A program made the position numbers and the translations under genes. From Clostridia bacterium (GTDB lineage Bacteria > Bacillota > Clostridia > Christensenellales > Aristaeellaceae): a stretch of DNA of 64,000 bases. The notes beneath the pieces were generated by a model. It saw only the letters and a list, made by a program, of their open reading frames with translations, searched no databases and was not told where the DNA came from. The stretch covers positions 80,587 through 144,586 of the forward strand of contig JAFROK010000049.1 in assembly GCA_017429695.1 (NCBI GenBank), given 5' to 3'. Shown piece after piece: positions 24,910 through 35,373 of this stretch (position 1 is its first letter; each line of letters opens with the position of its first letter).

Positions 24910-25793
24910 ACCCGTAACCCCATCTCTCTCATCATTTCAAGCAGCTTCAGCCGGTTGCCCTCTTCCATCGGTACCAGCGGCAGCCTGACCCGGTTCTCCC
25001 CGAAGCCCATGGCCGCGCAGGCCGCTTTGGCTGGAATCGGATTGGTTTCAATCATCAGCTGGTTCATGAGCTGCAGCAGCTTCAGCTGCAGTTCCGCGGC
25101 ACCCTGCACATCTCCCCGGAAGAACCGTGCGCAGATCTCCGCCGTTTCCGCCGGCAGGATATTCGCAACAACGGAAATCAGGCCCTTGCCGCCCAGGCTC
25201 ATCGTTGGCACCACCTGATCGTCACATCCGGAATAGATGTCCAGGCTGTCCCCGCACAGCAGGCGTTCCTTCGCAATCTGGCTCAGGTTCCCGCAGGCTT
25301 CCTTCACGCCGGTAATCCGCTCGTGCTTTGCCAGTTCAGCCAGCGTCTCCGGCAGCATATTCATACCGGTCCGTGAAGGCACATTGTACAGAATGCAGGG
25401 CACGCTGCTTTCATTCGCAATCGCGGTAAAGCTGGCAATCAGGCCCCTTTGTGTGGTTTTATTGTAATATGGCGTCACCAGCAGCACCGCGTCCGCACCA
25501 GCGCCGCAGGCTGTCTTCGTCCGCTCAATGGCATGCGCGGTATCGTTGGATCCTGTACCGGCAACCAGCGGAACCCGTCCGGCAATTCGTTTGGCGCAGA
25601 AAGCAATCACGTCCTCATGCTCCCTGTCCGTCAGGGTGCTGCCCTCACCGGTAGTTCCGGCAGCAACAATCGCATTGATTCCGTTTTCGATCTGGAAATC
25701 AATCAGCCGCCCGAATGCGTCATAATCCACACCGTCCGCAGTGAACGGTGTGATAATCGCACTCGCCGCACCTGTGAATACCGTCTTCTTCAT
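24906..25793 (-). CDS. dapA: 4-Hydroxy-tetrahydrodipicolinate synthase
   Basis: A 295-residue class I aldolase-type barrel. The pyruvate Schiff-base lysine is in RITGVKEACG, the catalytic tyrosine in LYNVPSRTG, and the substrate loop in GTTGEGSTL. It condenses pyruvate with aspartate semialdehyde, the first dedicated step toward diaminopimelate and lysine. A GGGGGAGG ribosome binding site and a good promoter (TTGACG-17-TAAACT) precede it, so it heads the dapA-dapB-ddh operon. No lysine riboswitch fits in the 68-base upstream gap. Confidence 0.95.
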   Translation of the reverse strand: MKKTVFTGAASAIITPFTADGVDYDAFGRLIDFQIENGINAIVAAGTTGEGSTLTDREHEDVIAFCAKRIAGRVPLVAGTGSNDTAHAIERTKTACGAGADAVLLVTPYYNKTTQRGLIASFTAIANESSVPCILYNVPSRTGMNMLPETLAELAKHERITGVKEACGNLSQIAKERLLCGDSLDIYSGCDDQVVPTMSLGGKGLISVVANILPAETAEICARFFRGDVQGAAELQLKLLQLMNQLMIETNPIPAKAACAAMGFGENRVRLPLVPMEEGNRLKLLEMMREMGLRV

Positions 25794-25822
25794 GCCTGGT
25801 TCCTCCCCCGTTATACGGGTTC

Positions 25823-25851
25823 AGTTTACTCTTTGTACGAACAACCGTCAA
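25823..25851 (-). promoter_or_regulatory. Promoter of the dapA-dapB-ddh operon
   Basis: TTGACG (25851-25846), a 17-base spacer and TAAACT (25828-25823) on the minus strand, in the short gap after the folate ligase gene. Confidence 0.65.
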
Positions 25852-25861
25852 TAGGCGGCCG

Positions 25862-26428
25862 TCATTCTGAAATCACCCGGTCCATCCACCGGTCCATGGG
25901 CCCCATGGGAATATCCGCCCGGATCATCCGCCGGAAACAGAGGCAAACCGTTTCCGTTTCCCGTCCCGCCAGGAAGCGGTCGTAATATCCGGCCCCGTGG
26001 CCCAGCCGTTTTCCATCGGATGACGCTGCCACACACGGCACAATGATCAGATCCGGTTCCGGAATCTCCATACCTTCATCCGGTTGGCGCGGTTCCTGAA
26101 TCCCCAGCCAGCCGTTTTCCATCTCTTCCCATCCGCTGAATGGCAGTGCCACCATCTTCTCCGGGCTGATACACCGGGGCAGCAGCACGATTTTTCCGTT
26201 TTCCACGGCATCCCGGATAATTTCCCGGGTGTCCGGCTCCTCCGGCAGGCTCGCGTATACCATTACGGTACCGGCATTTTGATATGCCTCAAGCAACAGC
26301 ACCTTCTCCGCAATCCGCCGGGAAGCCCATAAACGGTAATCTTCAGGCAACGCCGCTTCCGTCCGTATTTCCCGGCGCAGCTGCTGTTTCAGCTGCTGCA
26401 GTTCTTCCGGATTCGTATTTTCCGGCAT
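25862..26428 (-). CDS. 5-Formyltetrahydrofolate cyclo-ligase
   Basis: A 188-residue enzyme of the MTHFS family, which uses ATP to turn 5-formyltetrahydrofolate into methenyltetrahydrofolate and so recycles the inactive folate. Conserved features are the N-terminal basic LKQQLRREIR, the central PEPDLIIVPCVAASSDGKRLGHGAGYYDR block (key part GHGAGYYDRFL), and normal length. ATG 26428 is chosen although AAGGAGG lies 12 bases upstream; a TTG at 26431 or the ATG at 26452 are alternatives, the last placing the site inside the gene. It lies upstream of dapA but is separated by a promoter. Confidence 0.92.
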   Translation of the reverse strand: MPENTNPEELQQLKQQLRREIRTEAALPEDYRLWASRRIAEKVLLLEAYQNAGTVMVYASLPEEPDTREIIRDAVENGKIVLLPRCISPEKMVALPFSGWEEMENGWLGIQEPRQPDEGMEIPEPDLIIVPCVAASSDGKRLGHGAGYYDRFLAGRETETVCLCFRRMIRADIPMGPMDRWMDRVISE

Positions 26429-26462
26429 CAAACGCAAAACCCTCCTTTGCATCGGATGGATT

Positions 26463-26471
26463 ATTGTAGCA
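26463..26471 (-). promoter_or_regulatory. Possible extended -10 promoter of the folate ligase gene
   Basis: TGC immediately followed by TACAAT on the minus strand; no clear -35 box. Confidence 0.35.
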
Positions 26472-26541
26472 TATTCCGCAATATACCAGTTGTTTTCCGC
26501 TTGTTTTTCATCCTGTTGCCGTTCTTATTCCCCTGCTTCTG

Positions 26542-26550
26542 TGTTATGAT
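26542..26550 (+). promoter_or_regulatory. Extended -10 promoter of the acetyltransferase gene
   Basis: TGT followed directly by TATGAT, in the context CTGTGTTAT, the same as at the esterase promoter near 7193, and likewise followed after 10 bases by GGCAACT and a heptamer array. Confidence 0.5.
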
Positions 26551-26555
26551 AGCTT

Positions 26556-26597
26556 CTGGCAACTAATCACTGACCGCTAACCACTATCCACTGAACA
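26556..26597 (+). repeat. Heptamer tandem array in the acetyltransferase leader
   Basis: Six units in exact 7-base phase: CTGGCAA, CTAATCA, CTGACCG, CTAACCA, CTATCCA, CTGAACA. The array fills the leader between the extended -10 promoter and the GGAGGTG ribosome binding site. Confidence 0.75.
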
Positions 26598-26612
26598 ATG
26601 GAGGTGTCTCCC

Positions 26613-27077
26613 ATGATACGACGCGCGGAAGAAAAAGACCTGGCCGGTATCAGAAAGCTTCTGTTCCAGGTCAATCAGCTGCATGCGGACGGGCGGCCGG
26701 ATCTCTTCAAGTCCGGCGGCATCAAATATACCGATGCGGAACTGACGGAAATCCTGGCGGATGATCACCGTCCCGTATTTGTTTTTGCCCCGGCGGATCA
26801 GGTGCTGGGCTATGTGTTCTGCGTCTTTGAGGAAACAAAGGAGACTTCATCCCTCCGGGCAGTCCGGACACTGTATATCGACGATCTGTGCGTAGATGAA
26901 ACCGCCCGGGGACAGCATATCGGTCAGCAGCTGTATGACCGGGCGGTTCAGCTGGCCCGGGACAGCGGATGTACCCGGGTTACGCTGCATGCGTGGAATT
27001 TTAATGAAAAAGCCTTCGGTTTCTATCAGAAGCTGGGCATGTCACCGCTGTATACCACCATGGAGCAGCGTTTATGA
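26613..27077 (+). CDS. GNAT-family N-acetyltransferase
   Basis: A 154-residue acyltransferase. The acetyl-CoA binding motif A is seen as LYIDDLCVDETARGQHIGQQLYDRA (core ARGQHIGQQL, the R/Q-x-x-G-x-G/A pattern), with strand beta-5 VTLHAWNFNEKAFGFYQKLGM after it. Substrate cannot be inferred; close relatives act on amino groups of small molecules or ribosomal proteins. ATG 26613 has GGAGGTG 6 bases upstream, so the upstream ATG at 26598 is inside that site. Its end overlaps the convergent aminopeptidase gene by 6 bases. Confidence 0.88.
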   Translation: MIRRAEEKDLAGIRKLLFQVNQLHADGRPDLFKSGGIKYTDAELTEILADDHRPVFVFAPADQVLGYVFCVFEETKETSSLRAVRTLYIDDLCVDETARGQHIGQQLYDRAVQLARDSGCTRVTLHAWNFNEKAFGFYQKLGMSPLYTTMEQRL

Positions 27078-28331
27078 ATACAGCGTTTCCAGGGCTGTAA
27101 TCAGCATCGGCAGATCCTTTGTACCGGCAGTTTCATAGACGGAATGCATCGCCAGCTGCGCCAGGCCGATATCCACACATTCCACGGATACATGGGTTCC
27201 GGAAATATGCCCCAATGTGGATCCGCCGGCAATATCCGACCGGTTCGCAAAATGCTGCACCGGCACCCCGGCTTTTTCACATATCAGGGCAAACCGGGCG
27301 GAAGCAATCGCGTCCGTTGTGTATTTCAGGTTGGCGTTGTGCTTGATCACGACGCCTTTGTTCATATAGGTCCGGTTCTGTTTGTCATATTTTTCCGGAT
27401 GATTGGGATGCACCGCGTGCGCGTTGTCCGCGGATACCATGAAACTGCCGGCCATGGCCGCCCGGATCTCCCCGTCGGATGCGCCCAGCGCAAATCCCAG
27501 CCGGGTCAGCGTATCATACAGGAATCCGGAATCCGCTCCCTGGCGGCTGCCGGATCCGACTTCCTCGTTGTCAAACACCGCACAGACATTCACCGCATCC
27601 CGGGGCGCAGCCTGGATCATAGCCGTCACCGCCGCAAAAGCGCATTCCAGGTCGTCAATCCGGCCGCAGGAGAAATATGCATCTCCGGCGCCCCATATGC
27701 TGGCGCTCTGCCGGCTGTACAGGAACAGATCATGGCTCAGGATGTTTTCCGGCGCCGTCCCGGCTGCCCCCGCGATTTCCTTCATCAATCCGCCGGCGCT
27801 TTCGCCGTCCCCGTACAGTGCCATCATATCCGTCTGCGCATCAAAGGCATACCCTGAGTTGACTTCCCGGTTAAAGTGAATCGGCATATTCGGAATCAGC
27901 AGCGCGTCCCGATCCAGGTTCATCAGCCGGGTCACCACCGTATCCCCTTCCCGGACGGCCAGGCGCCCGGCCACGGACAGCGGCCGGTCCATCCACGTGG
28001 ACATGATCATCCCGCCGTATTTTTCGACGTTTACCCGGACATATGCCTCGGACTTGTCCTCAAAGAATTCCTTCAGTTTGAAGGCCGGCGAATCCCCGTG
28101 GGCGGCCACGATCCGGAAGGAAGCAAACCCTGTTTCCGGCACAGCAAAAGCAATCACCGCCGAATCGTTCCGGACCACAAAATATCTGCCGCCGGCATCC
28201 ACCAGCCAGGGATCCGTTTCCCGCAGTTCCGTATATCCGGCCTCCCGCAGCATCTCTGCCAGGTTTGCCGCTGCGTGGAACGCCGTGGGGCTCTGTTCCG
28301 CAAAATTCAGAAATTTCTCCAGAACATCCAT
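27072..28331 (-). CDS. M18 family aminopeptidase
   Basis: A 419-residue cytoplasmic zinc aminopeptidase of the ApeB/Lap4 (M18) family, normally cutting acidic or hydrophobic N-terminal residues. Zinc and catalytic motifs appear in order: AAHGDSP, CGRIDDLE, CAVFDNEEVGSGSRQGA, SADNAHAVHPN and the final GHISGTH. The N-terminus LEKFLNFAEQSPTAFHA is also typical. A GGAGAG site precedes the ATG. It lies just downstream of the ATP synthase terminator and has no obvious promoter of its own within the 25-base gap to that hairpin, so readthrough may contribute. Confidence 0.93.
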   Translation of the reverse strand: MDVLEKFLNFAEQSPTAFHAAANLAEMLREAGYTELRETDPWLVDAGGRYFVVRNDSAVIAFAVPETGFASFRIVAAHGDSPAFKLKEFFEDKSEAYVRVNVEKYGGMIMSTWMDRPLSVAGRLAVREGDTVVTRLMNLDRDALLIPNMPIHFNREVNSGYAFDAQTDMMALYGDGESAGGLMKEIAGAAGTAPENILSHDLFLYSRQSASIWGAGDAYFSCGRIDDLECAFAAVTAMIQAAPRDAVNVCAVFDNEEVGSGSRQGADSGFLYDTLTRLGFALGASDGEIRAAMAGSFMVSADNAHAVHPNHPEKYDKQNRTYMNKGVVIKHNANLKYTTDAIASARFALICEKAGVPVQHFANRSDIAGGSTLGHISGTHVSVECVDIGLAQLAMHSVYETAGTKDLPMLITALETLYS

Positions 28332-28354
28332 CTGTTTTTCTCTCCAATCTGAAC

Positions 28355-28383
28355 AAAAAACAGCGGACAGGAATCCGCTGTTT
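28355..28383 (-). terminator. Terminator of the ATP synthase operon
   Basis: A 10-bp stem (28358-28367 with 28374-28383) with a 6-base loop; on the minus strand it runs into TTTTTT. It lies 8 bases beyond the atpC stop. Confidence 0.8.
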
Positions 28384-28390
28384 CGTTTAA

Positions 28391-30075
<1,685 letters not shown>

Positions 30076-30110
30076 CTATAATCCGCATCCCGCAACCTTA
30101 ATCGGCGTGA

Positions 30111-30188
30111 CTCCCCACTGGGGAGCTCGCTTGTTTCGGTTGAGAGCGATCTTTGAGAAATTTCCGCCACTGGCGGTCTCAAAGACCG
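30111..30188. repeat. Hairpin-rich insert between atpG and atpD
   Basis: Two hairpins fill this gap: a perfect 6-bp stem CTCCCC-ACT-GGGGAG (30111-30125), and a longer one whose 9-bp outer stem TCTTTGAGA/TCTCAAAGA (30150-30158 with 30177-30185) encloses CCGCC-ACT-GGCGG. The outer arm includes the atpG stop codon. No other gap in this operon exceeds about 60 bases. It may be a small mobile or REP-like element or a processing or attenuation site. Confidence 0.55.
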
Positions 30189-30988
30189 CTCCCCGCGACA
30201 ATCTCCGTAATCTCCTGCGTAATGGAGCTCTGGCGTGCCCGGTTATACTGCAGCTGCAGCTTGTCGATCATTTCCTGCGCGTTCTTGCCGGCGGAATCCA
30301 TCGCCATCCGGCGTGCCGCCACTTCGCAGGCGTAGCTTTCCCGGATGCAGGCCGTCAGCAGGCCGCTCACATAAGTGGGTACCGCAGCCCCCAGCACGGT
30401 CCGCTCATCCGGTTCAAACACCGGAGCAGCTCCGGCGCTATCCCCGTTCTTCTCCTTCTTTTCCAGCGGCAGCACCCACAGCAGGGTCGCCTCCTGGCTC
30501 ATCATGGAGCGGTACTTCGTATACAGAATACCCATCCGGCCGAACTTTCCTTCCTGAAAGTCCCGGCACAGTTCATCCGCCAGTTCCTGGGCCTGCGCTG
30601 CCGTATATTTCTCGGAAGAAACAACCGGCCTGCCCCAGCGCTCACACGCGCGCTTTCCGACCGGAATGATCTCCGCATCCGGTTCAGTCGCCGCCAGTCG
30701 GAACACATTGGCATTATAACCGCCCGCCAGGCCCCGGTCGCCCGCAATCACAATCAGCCGGGTGCCCTCACCCTTCGGCTGCATGTACGGCGTCCGCTCA
30801 CACTCCGGCGAAGCGCTCAGCACGGAAATCACATCATCCATGGCGGACGCATATTCCCGGCTCTGGTTCATGGTCCGGGTTGCCCGGCGGATTTTGGAAG
30901 CCGCCACCAGCCCCATGGCCTTGGTCAGATGCAGGGTGGAGTCTACGCTGCGGATGCGGATCCGTAATGATTTGATATCAGAGCCCAT
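30179..30988 (-). CDS. atpG: ATP synthase gamma subunit
   Basis: A 269-residue central-stalk subunit. The N-terminal helix contains LRIRIRSVDSTLHLTKAMGLVAASKIR, the middle holds VIAGDRGLAGGYNANV, and the C-terminal helix ends KLQLQYNRARQSSITQEITEIVAG, all standard. It turns inside the alpha/beta hexamer and connects to the c-ring. The stop codon lies inside an inverted repeat of the downstream hairpin element. It begins 3 bases after the atpA stop. Confidence 0.96.
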   Translation of the reverse strand: MGSDIKSLRIRIRSVDSTLHLTKAMGLVAASKIRRATRTMNQSREYASAMDDVISVLSASPECERTPYMQPKGEGTRLIVIAGDRGLAGGYNANVFRLAATEPDAEIIPVGKRACERWGRPVVSSEKYTAAQAQELADELCRDFQEGKFGRMGILYTKYRSMMSQEATLLWVLPLEKKEKNGDSAGAAPVFEPDERTVLGAAVPTYVSGLLTACIRESYACEVAARRMAMDSAGKNAQEMIDKLQLQYNRARQSSITQEITEIVAGSGL

Positions 30989-30991
30989 CCG

Positions 30992-32485
30992 TTACCCCCT
31001 GAAGCCTGCCAGCGCCTGCTTCATCTCTTCGATCTCAGCATCTTCCCACTTGCCCTGTTCAATCCGCGCCAGCAGATCGGCATACCGGGCACGCAGGTAT
31101 TCATACAGTTTTTCTTCCCAGGCTGCAACATCCTTCGGTTCCACATCGTTCAGGTAACCGTTGATGACGGCGTAAACGATCGCCACCTGGCAGGCAACAT
31201 CCACCGGCGCGGAGCGCTTCTGTTTCAGCACTTCCACAATCCGGGCACCCAGTGCCAGGCGGGCTTTGGTATCCGCGTCCAGGTCACTGCCGAACTGGGC
31301 AAATGCCTGCAGTTCGCGATACTGGGCATACAGCAGTTTCAGCTCGCCGGCCACTTTCTTCATGCCCTTGATCTGGGCGGAACCGCCGACGCGGCTGACC
31401 GAGATACCGGGGTTGATGGCCGGGCGGATACCGCTGTGGAACAGTTCGGTTTCCAGGAAGATCTGGCCGTCAGTGATTGAAATCACGTTCGTGGGAATAT
31501 AGGCGGAAACGTCACCCGCCTGGGTCTCAATGATCGGCAGGGCGGTGATGGAACCTCCGCCGTATTCCGGCGCAATGCAGACCGCTCGTTCCAGCAGCCG
31601 GCTGTGGAGGTAGAACACGTCGCCGGGATACGCTTCACGTCCCGGAGGCCGGCGGATCAGCAGGCTCAGGGCGCGATAGGCCACCGCGTGCTTGCTCAGG
31701 TCGTCATAGATGATCAGCACATCCTGGCCCTTTTCGCGGAAATACTCCGCCATGGCGCATCCGGAATACGGCGCGATGTACTGCAGCGGAGCGCTCTCCG
31801 CCGCTGTGGCGGACACGATGATCGTATAGGGCATCGCGCCGGCCTTTTCCAGTTCCTGCGCAATCTGCACAACGCTCGTCCGCTTCTGGCCGATGGCCAC
31901 ATAGATGCAGAGAACGCCCTTGCCCTTCTGGTTGATAATCGTATCAACAGCAATGGTGGTCTTTCCGGTCTGCCGGTCGCCAATGATCAGCTCGCGCTGG
32001 CCGCGGCCAATCGGAATCATACTGTCGATGGCCTTAATGCCCGTCTGCAGCGGAACGCTGACGCCTTTGCGGCGGATAATGCCGGCGGCAATGGCTTCCA
32101 CCGGGCGGATCTCCGTGGTCTCAATCGGACCTTTGCCGTCGATCGGCGCACCCAGTGCATTCACCACGCGGCCCAGCAGGTTTTCGCCTACCGGAACAGA
32201 CAGGGCCTCGCCGGTCCGGAACACGGTGCTGCCTTCCTGGATGTTGTCCTTGTCGCTCAGGATGGCGACGGAGACCGTTTCCTCTTCCAGGTTCTGGGCC
32301 ACACCGAAGCTGCCGTCTTCAAACCGGAGCAGTTCGTTGGCCATGCAGGAACGCAGCCCGTACACCGTCGCGATACCGTCGCCGACGGTGATGACCGTGC
32401 CGTTCTCCTTCATTTCGATTTTGGATTCGTATTGTTTGATCTGCTCTTTAATGATACTGCTGATCTCGCCCGCCTTGGAGCTCAT
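30992..32485 (-). CDS. atpA: ATP synthase alpha subunit
   Basis: A 497-residue nucleotide-binding F1 subunit. The Walker A motif is GDRQTGKT (about residue 168), followed by [43 protein letters not shown] (arginine finger region [17 protein letters not shown] later) and a normal C-terminal helical domain. It is non-catalytic but completes each catalytic site. Its ATG overlaps the atpH stop as ATGA. Confidence 0.98.
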   Translation of the reverse strand: MSSKAGEISSIIKEQIKQYESKIEMKENGTVITVGDGIATVYGLRSCMANELLRFEDGSFGVAQNLEEETVSVAILSDKDNIQEGSTVFRTGEALSVPVGENLLGRVVNALGAPIDGKGPIETTEIRPVEAIAAGIIRRKGVSVPLQTGIKAIDSMIPIGRGQRELIIGDRQTGKTTIAVDTIINQKGKGVLCIYVAIGQKRTSVVQIAQELEKAGAMPYTIIVSATAAESAPLQYIAPYSGCAMAEYFREKGQDVLIIYDDLSKHAVAYRALSLLIRRPPGREAYPGDVFYLHSRLLERAVCIAPEYGGGSITALPIIETQAGDVSAYIPTNVISITDGQIFLETELFHSGIRPAINPGISVSRVGGSAQIKGMKKVAGELKLLYAQYRELQAFAQFGSDLDADTKARLALGARIVEVLKQKRSAPVDVACQVAIVYAVINGYLNDVEPKDVAAWEEKLYEYLRARYADLLARIEQGKWEDAEIEEMKQALAGFRG

Positions 32486-33012
32486 GCGTTCATCACTTCC
32501 TTGATCTCATCAAGCTTATTCCGGATACTGCCGTCAATCACACGGCCGTCCACTTCCACACGGATCCCGCCGATCAGGTCAGGATCCACTACGCACTGCA
32601 GCATGATCTGCCTTCCCAGCTTCTTTTCCAGCCTGGTACGCAAAGTCACCGCCTCCGCCTCCTTCAGCGGAACAGCGCTCTTCACGACAGCCATCGACTC
32701 GCCCCGGTATCCCCGGGCCAGCTCCTCGTAATCCCTGGCCATCCCGTTCAGCGCCGAAATCTGGCCCCGGGATATCATCATCCGCAGAATCGCCAGCAGG
32801 ATATCCGGGATCTTACCGCGGAAAGCCGTGTCCAGTGCGGCCAGCCGCTCCTCCTTGGCAATCGCCGGGCTGGCAAGCAGCGCCCGGTATTCCGGCATCT
32901 GCAAAAGCGCGCTGACAACGGTTTCCAGCCCTTCGGAGGTCTCCGTCGTCACGTTTCCCTGAACCGCCAGCTCAAACAGCGCCTCGGCGTATTCCCTACT
33001 TGTCGTCGTCAT
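32482..33012 (-). CDS. atpH: ATP synthase delta subunit
   Basis: A 176-residue peripheral-stalk subunit of the OSCP/delta family, with an N-terminal helical domain starting [16 protein letters not shown] and the C-terminal signature [28 protein letters not shown]. It joins the top of F1 to subunit b. ATG 33012 is chosen because AGGAG lies 7 bases upstream; a TTG at 33033 would overlap the atpF end and place the site inside the gene. Confidence 0.94.
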   Translation of the reverse strand: MTTTSREYAEALFELAVQGNVTTETSEGLETVVSALLQMPEYRALLASPAIAKEERLAALDTAFRGKIPDILLAILRMMISRGQISALNGMARDYEELARGYRGESMAVVKSAVPLKEAEAVTLRTRLEKKLGRQIMLQCVVDPDLIGGIRVEVDGRVIDGSIRNKLDEIKEVMNA

Positions 33013-33025
33013 CGTCTGTCTCCTG

Positions 33026-33520
33026 TCAGTCAAGATCGTTCAGGAAGGAATCAATCAGCTTCCGATGATCCTCCTCGTTGATCTCACGCTGCAGCAGTTT
33101 GCCGGTCAGCTGGGTCGACACATCGGCAATCTCGTGCTTCATCTCATCCTCAGCCTTCTTGCGTTCCAGAATGGCATCCTGCTCTGCCTGGCGGCGGATT
33201 TCAGACGCTTTTTCCCGGGCCTGGGCAACGATCTCATGGCTCCGGTATTCCGCTGTACGGGAAGCGTCCGCAATAATCTGGTCGCCCGTGATCTTCGCGG
33301 CCGCCATGGCTTCGTCATAGTTCCGCCGGGTCTGTTCCGCTTCGTCCCGGGCAATCTTCGCCTGGGCATAGTCCTCGTCAATCGCCGCCCTGCGGCTGTC
33401 CACGATCTTCTTGACCGGTTTGAAGAGGAACTTCTTCAAGATGCACGTCAAAATAAGCAGATTCGCCAGCGAGGCCAGAATCGCCCATACATTGACGGAA
33501 ATAACATCCAAGCTCTGCAT
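33026..33520 (-). CDS. atpF: ATP synthase b subunit
   Basis: A 164-residue peripheral-stalk subunit. One N-terminal membrane span (about residues 9-28, VWAILASLANLLILTCILKK in outline) is followed by a long, highly charged helix with KPVKKIVDSRRAAIDEDYAQAK and a right-handed coiled coil to the end. It dimerises and holds F1 still against the rotor. CGGGAG lies before the ATG. Confidence 0.95.
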   Translation of the reverse strand: MQSLDVISVNVWAILASLANLLILTCILKKFLFKPVKKIVDSRRAAIDEDYAQAKIARDEAEQTRRNYDEAMAAAKITGDQIIADASRTAEYRSHEIVAQAREKASEIRRQAEQDAILERKKAEDEMKHEIADVSTQLTGKLLQREINEEDHRKLIDSFLNDLD

Positions 33521-33575
33521 AAAAAACTCCCGTTATCTTGATTGACAAATCCCCAGTAAACGAAGGTTTCCCGCC

Positions 33576-33887
<312 letters not shown>

Positions 33888-34820
33888 TTACGCGACCAAG
33901 TTTTGAATTTCAGGTTTGTTCCGTTTTTTTCGCCGGGCGTTCCAGTCATCCCACGGAACCGCACCGGCCACATTCAGCATCGTCAGCATGGCGAAGATAA
34001 ACGCCTGCATCACCCCGCTGAATACATCGAAGTAAACGCTCAGCACCGCCGGCAGGCCGACCCGGAGCAGCGGCATATCCGACAGCACGCCTGGCAGCCA
34101 TCCCAGCAGTGATTTGCTCAGCCCCGTCAGCGCCGATCCGATCAGCGCGGAAATCACTGCGCCGCTCAGAATGTTGCCGTAGTGACGGAAGGCCATGCTC
34201 ACCGGGGTTGCAAACTCCCCGATCAGGTTCATCGGTGCAAACACGGGAATCGGGCTGAACAGGCCTTTGGTGTAGTTCCACAGTCCGCCCCGGAACTTGT
34301 AGTACATGATCATGAAGAACACGAGGATCGCCCAGCCGAAGGTGACGTTGACGTCGCCCGTCGGGGAGAACAGTCCGACCAGACAGATCAGGCTGCTGAA
34401 CGCACTCAGTCCCATGATGGCTGCCACAAACGGCGCCCATTCCCGGAAGAAGCCGCCCATGTTGTTCTTCACCAGGGTTTCGCACTTCTCCACAATCCAC
34501 TCTGCCGCCAGCTGCCGCTTCAGCACAGCCTTCTCGCTCAGCCCGTGGGTCATATAGAGGCACAGCCCCAGGATGGAGATCATCACCGCCCAGGTGTTCA
34601 CCTGGGATTCAGAGATGTAGAGCGATGTCATGGATGTGTTCTCTCCCAGGAAAATCATCGCCCCGGAAATCTGAACCCCGCCGTCTCCGGCCGGTGTGAA
34701 CAGCACCTTCAGTACGATGCACGCCAGAATCGGGAGGATCATCATCGCGAAATACAACCGGTCTTTCCGGCGGAACTTCGCGCTCTTCACATCCACTTCC
34801 GGCGCAGCTTTCTCAGTCAA
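33888..34820 (-). CDS. atpB: ATP synthase a subunit
   Basis: A 310-residue membrane stator subunit with an unusually long N-terminal part and a charged loop (SEKAVLKRQLAAEWIVEKCE). The essential arginine is in MAFRHYGNILSG, and helix 4-5 motifs SMAFRHYGN and FSGVMQAFIFAMLTM are conserved. It forms the ion half-channels next to the c-ring. The likely start is a TTG (34820) with AGGAAG 8 bases upstream, overlapping atpI by 8 bases; no ATG occurs in the next 24 codons. The C-terminus is lysine- and arginine-rich. Confidence 0.93.
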   Translation of the reverse strand: MTEKAAPEVDVKSAKFRRKDRLYFAMMILPILACIVLKVLFTPAGDGGVQISGAMIFLGENTSMTSLYISESQVNTWAVMISILGLCLYMTHGLSEKAVLKRQLAAEWIVEKCETLVKNNMGGFFREWAPFVAAIMGLSAFSSLICLVGLFSPTGDVNVTFGWAILVFFMIMYYKFRGGLWNYTKGLFSPIPVFAPMNLIGEFATPVSMAFRHYGNILSGAVISALIGSALTGLSKSLLGWLPGVLSDMPLLRVGLPAVLSVYFDVFSGVMQAFIFAMLTMLNVAGAVPWDDWNARRKKRNKPEIQNLVA

Positions 34821-35241
34821 TCAGATCACTTCCTTCCGAATCCCCGGTGGTTACTCCGCGCTTCCGGTCGATCATCGGACGGAAGAGCAGGCCAATCCGG
34901 GGGAAAAGCAACGGGATCAGCGTTGCGAATACATTGGTTTTAAATACGCCGATCAGTAAAGCACACAATGCGCCCATGCCGATCAGCCGCAGGCCGGCGG
35001 ACGCCTTCACCCGGGCTGCCGCCTTGTCCGGCTGTCCCTGGGCGACTGCCTTACTGACCACAAGCGCCAGCAGGAAGAAATTGCCGACCACGATCACGGC
35101 GCCGCCCAGATTCCCGAACAGCACGGAAAGATCCCACTGCCCGATAATCAGGAACACCGCTTCCATCAGCAGGCTCAGCAGCACCACCCAGACGGCAATA
35201 TACCCGGTTTCCTTTTTAACCGCCGGATCCATCCCCGCCAA
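34813..35241 (-). CDS. atpI: ATP synthase subunit I-like protein
   Basis: A 142-residue membrane protein with four predicted spans, placed as the first gene of the ATP synthase operon. It is weakly conserved, but position, length and topology (two hairpins, one per half: AVWVVLLSLLMEAVFLIIGQ and LRLIGMGALCALLIGVF) fit AtpI, thought to help c-ring assembly or carry Mg2+. The probable start is TTG with AGGAGG 8 bases upstream; an ATG three codons later is 13 bases from any purine-rich site. Confidence 0.75.
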   Translation of the reverse strand: MAGMDPAVKKETGYIAVWVVLLSLLMEAVFLIIGQWDLSVLFGNLGGAVIVVGNFFLLALVVSKAVAQGQPDKAAARVKASAGLRLIGMGALCALLIGVFKTNVFATLIPLLFPRIGLLFRPMIDRKRGVTTGDSEGSDLID

Positions 35242-35276
35242 AGCGCTCCCCTCCTGTTGACAAAACCTAACACCTT

Positions 35277-35305
35277 ATTTTATCAAATCCATCCCGGATT
35301 TGCAA
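35277..35305 (-). promoter_or_regulatory. Promoter of the ATP synthase operon
   Basis: TTGCAA (35305-35300), a 17-base spacer and TAAAAT (35282-35277) on the minus strand, 36 bases before the atpI start. Confidence 0.6.
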
Positions 35306-35330
35306 TCCCGATGTCCTATGAAAACAGTAC

Positions 35331-35373
35331 AAAAAACCGTAAACTTTATACTGCCGACCGATAAAACTTACGG
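35331..35373 (-). terminator. Terminator after the GLUG-like protein gene
   Basis: A 13-bp stem with two non-canonical pairs (35337-35349 with 35361-35373) is followed on the minus strand by TTTTTT. The upstream arm contains the gene's stop codon. Confidence 0.75.

Noticed and set aside
25794-25861. A lysine riboswitch ahead of dapA
   Set aside because: Only 68 bases are available, mostly occupied by a normal promoter; the lysine riboswitch needs about 170.
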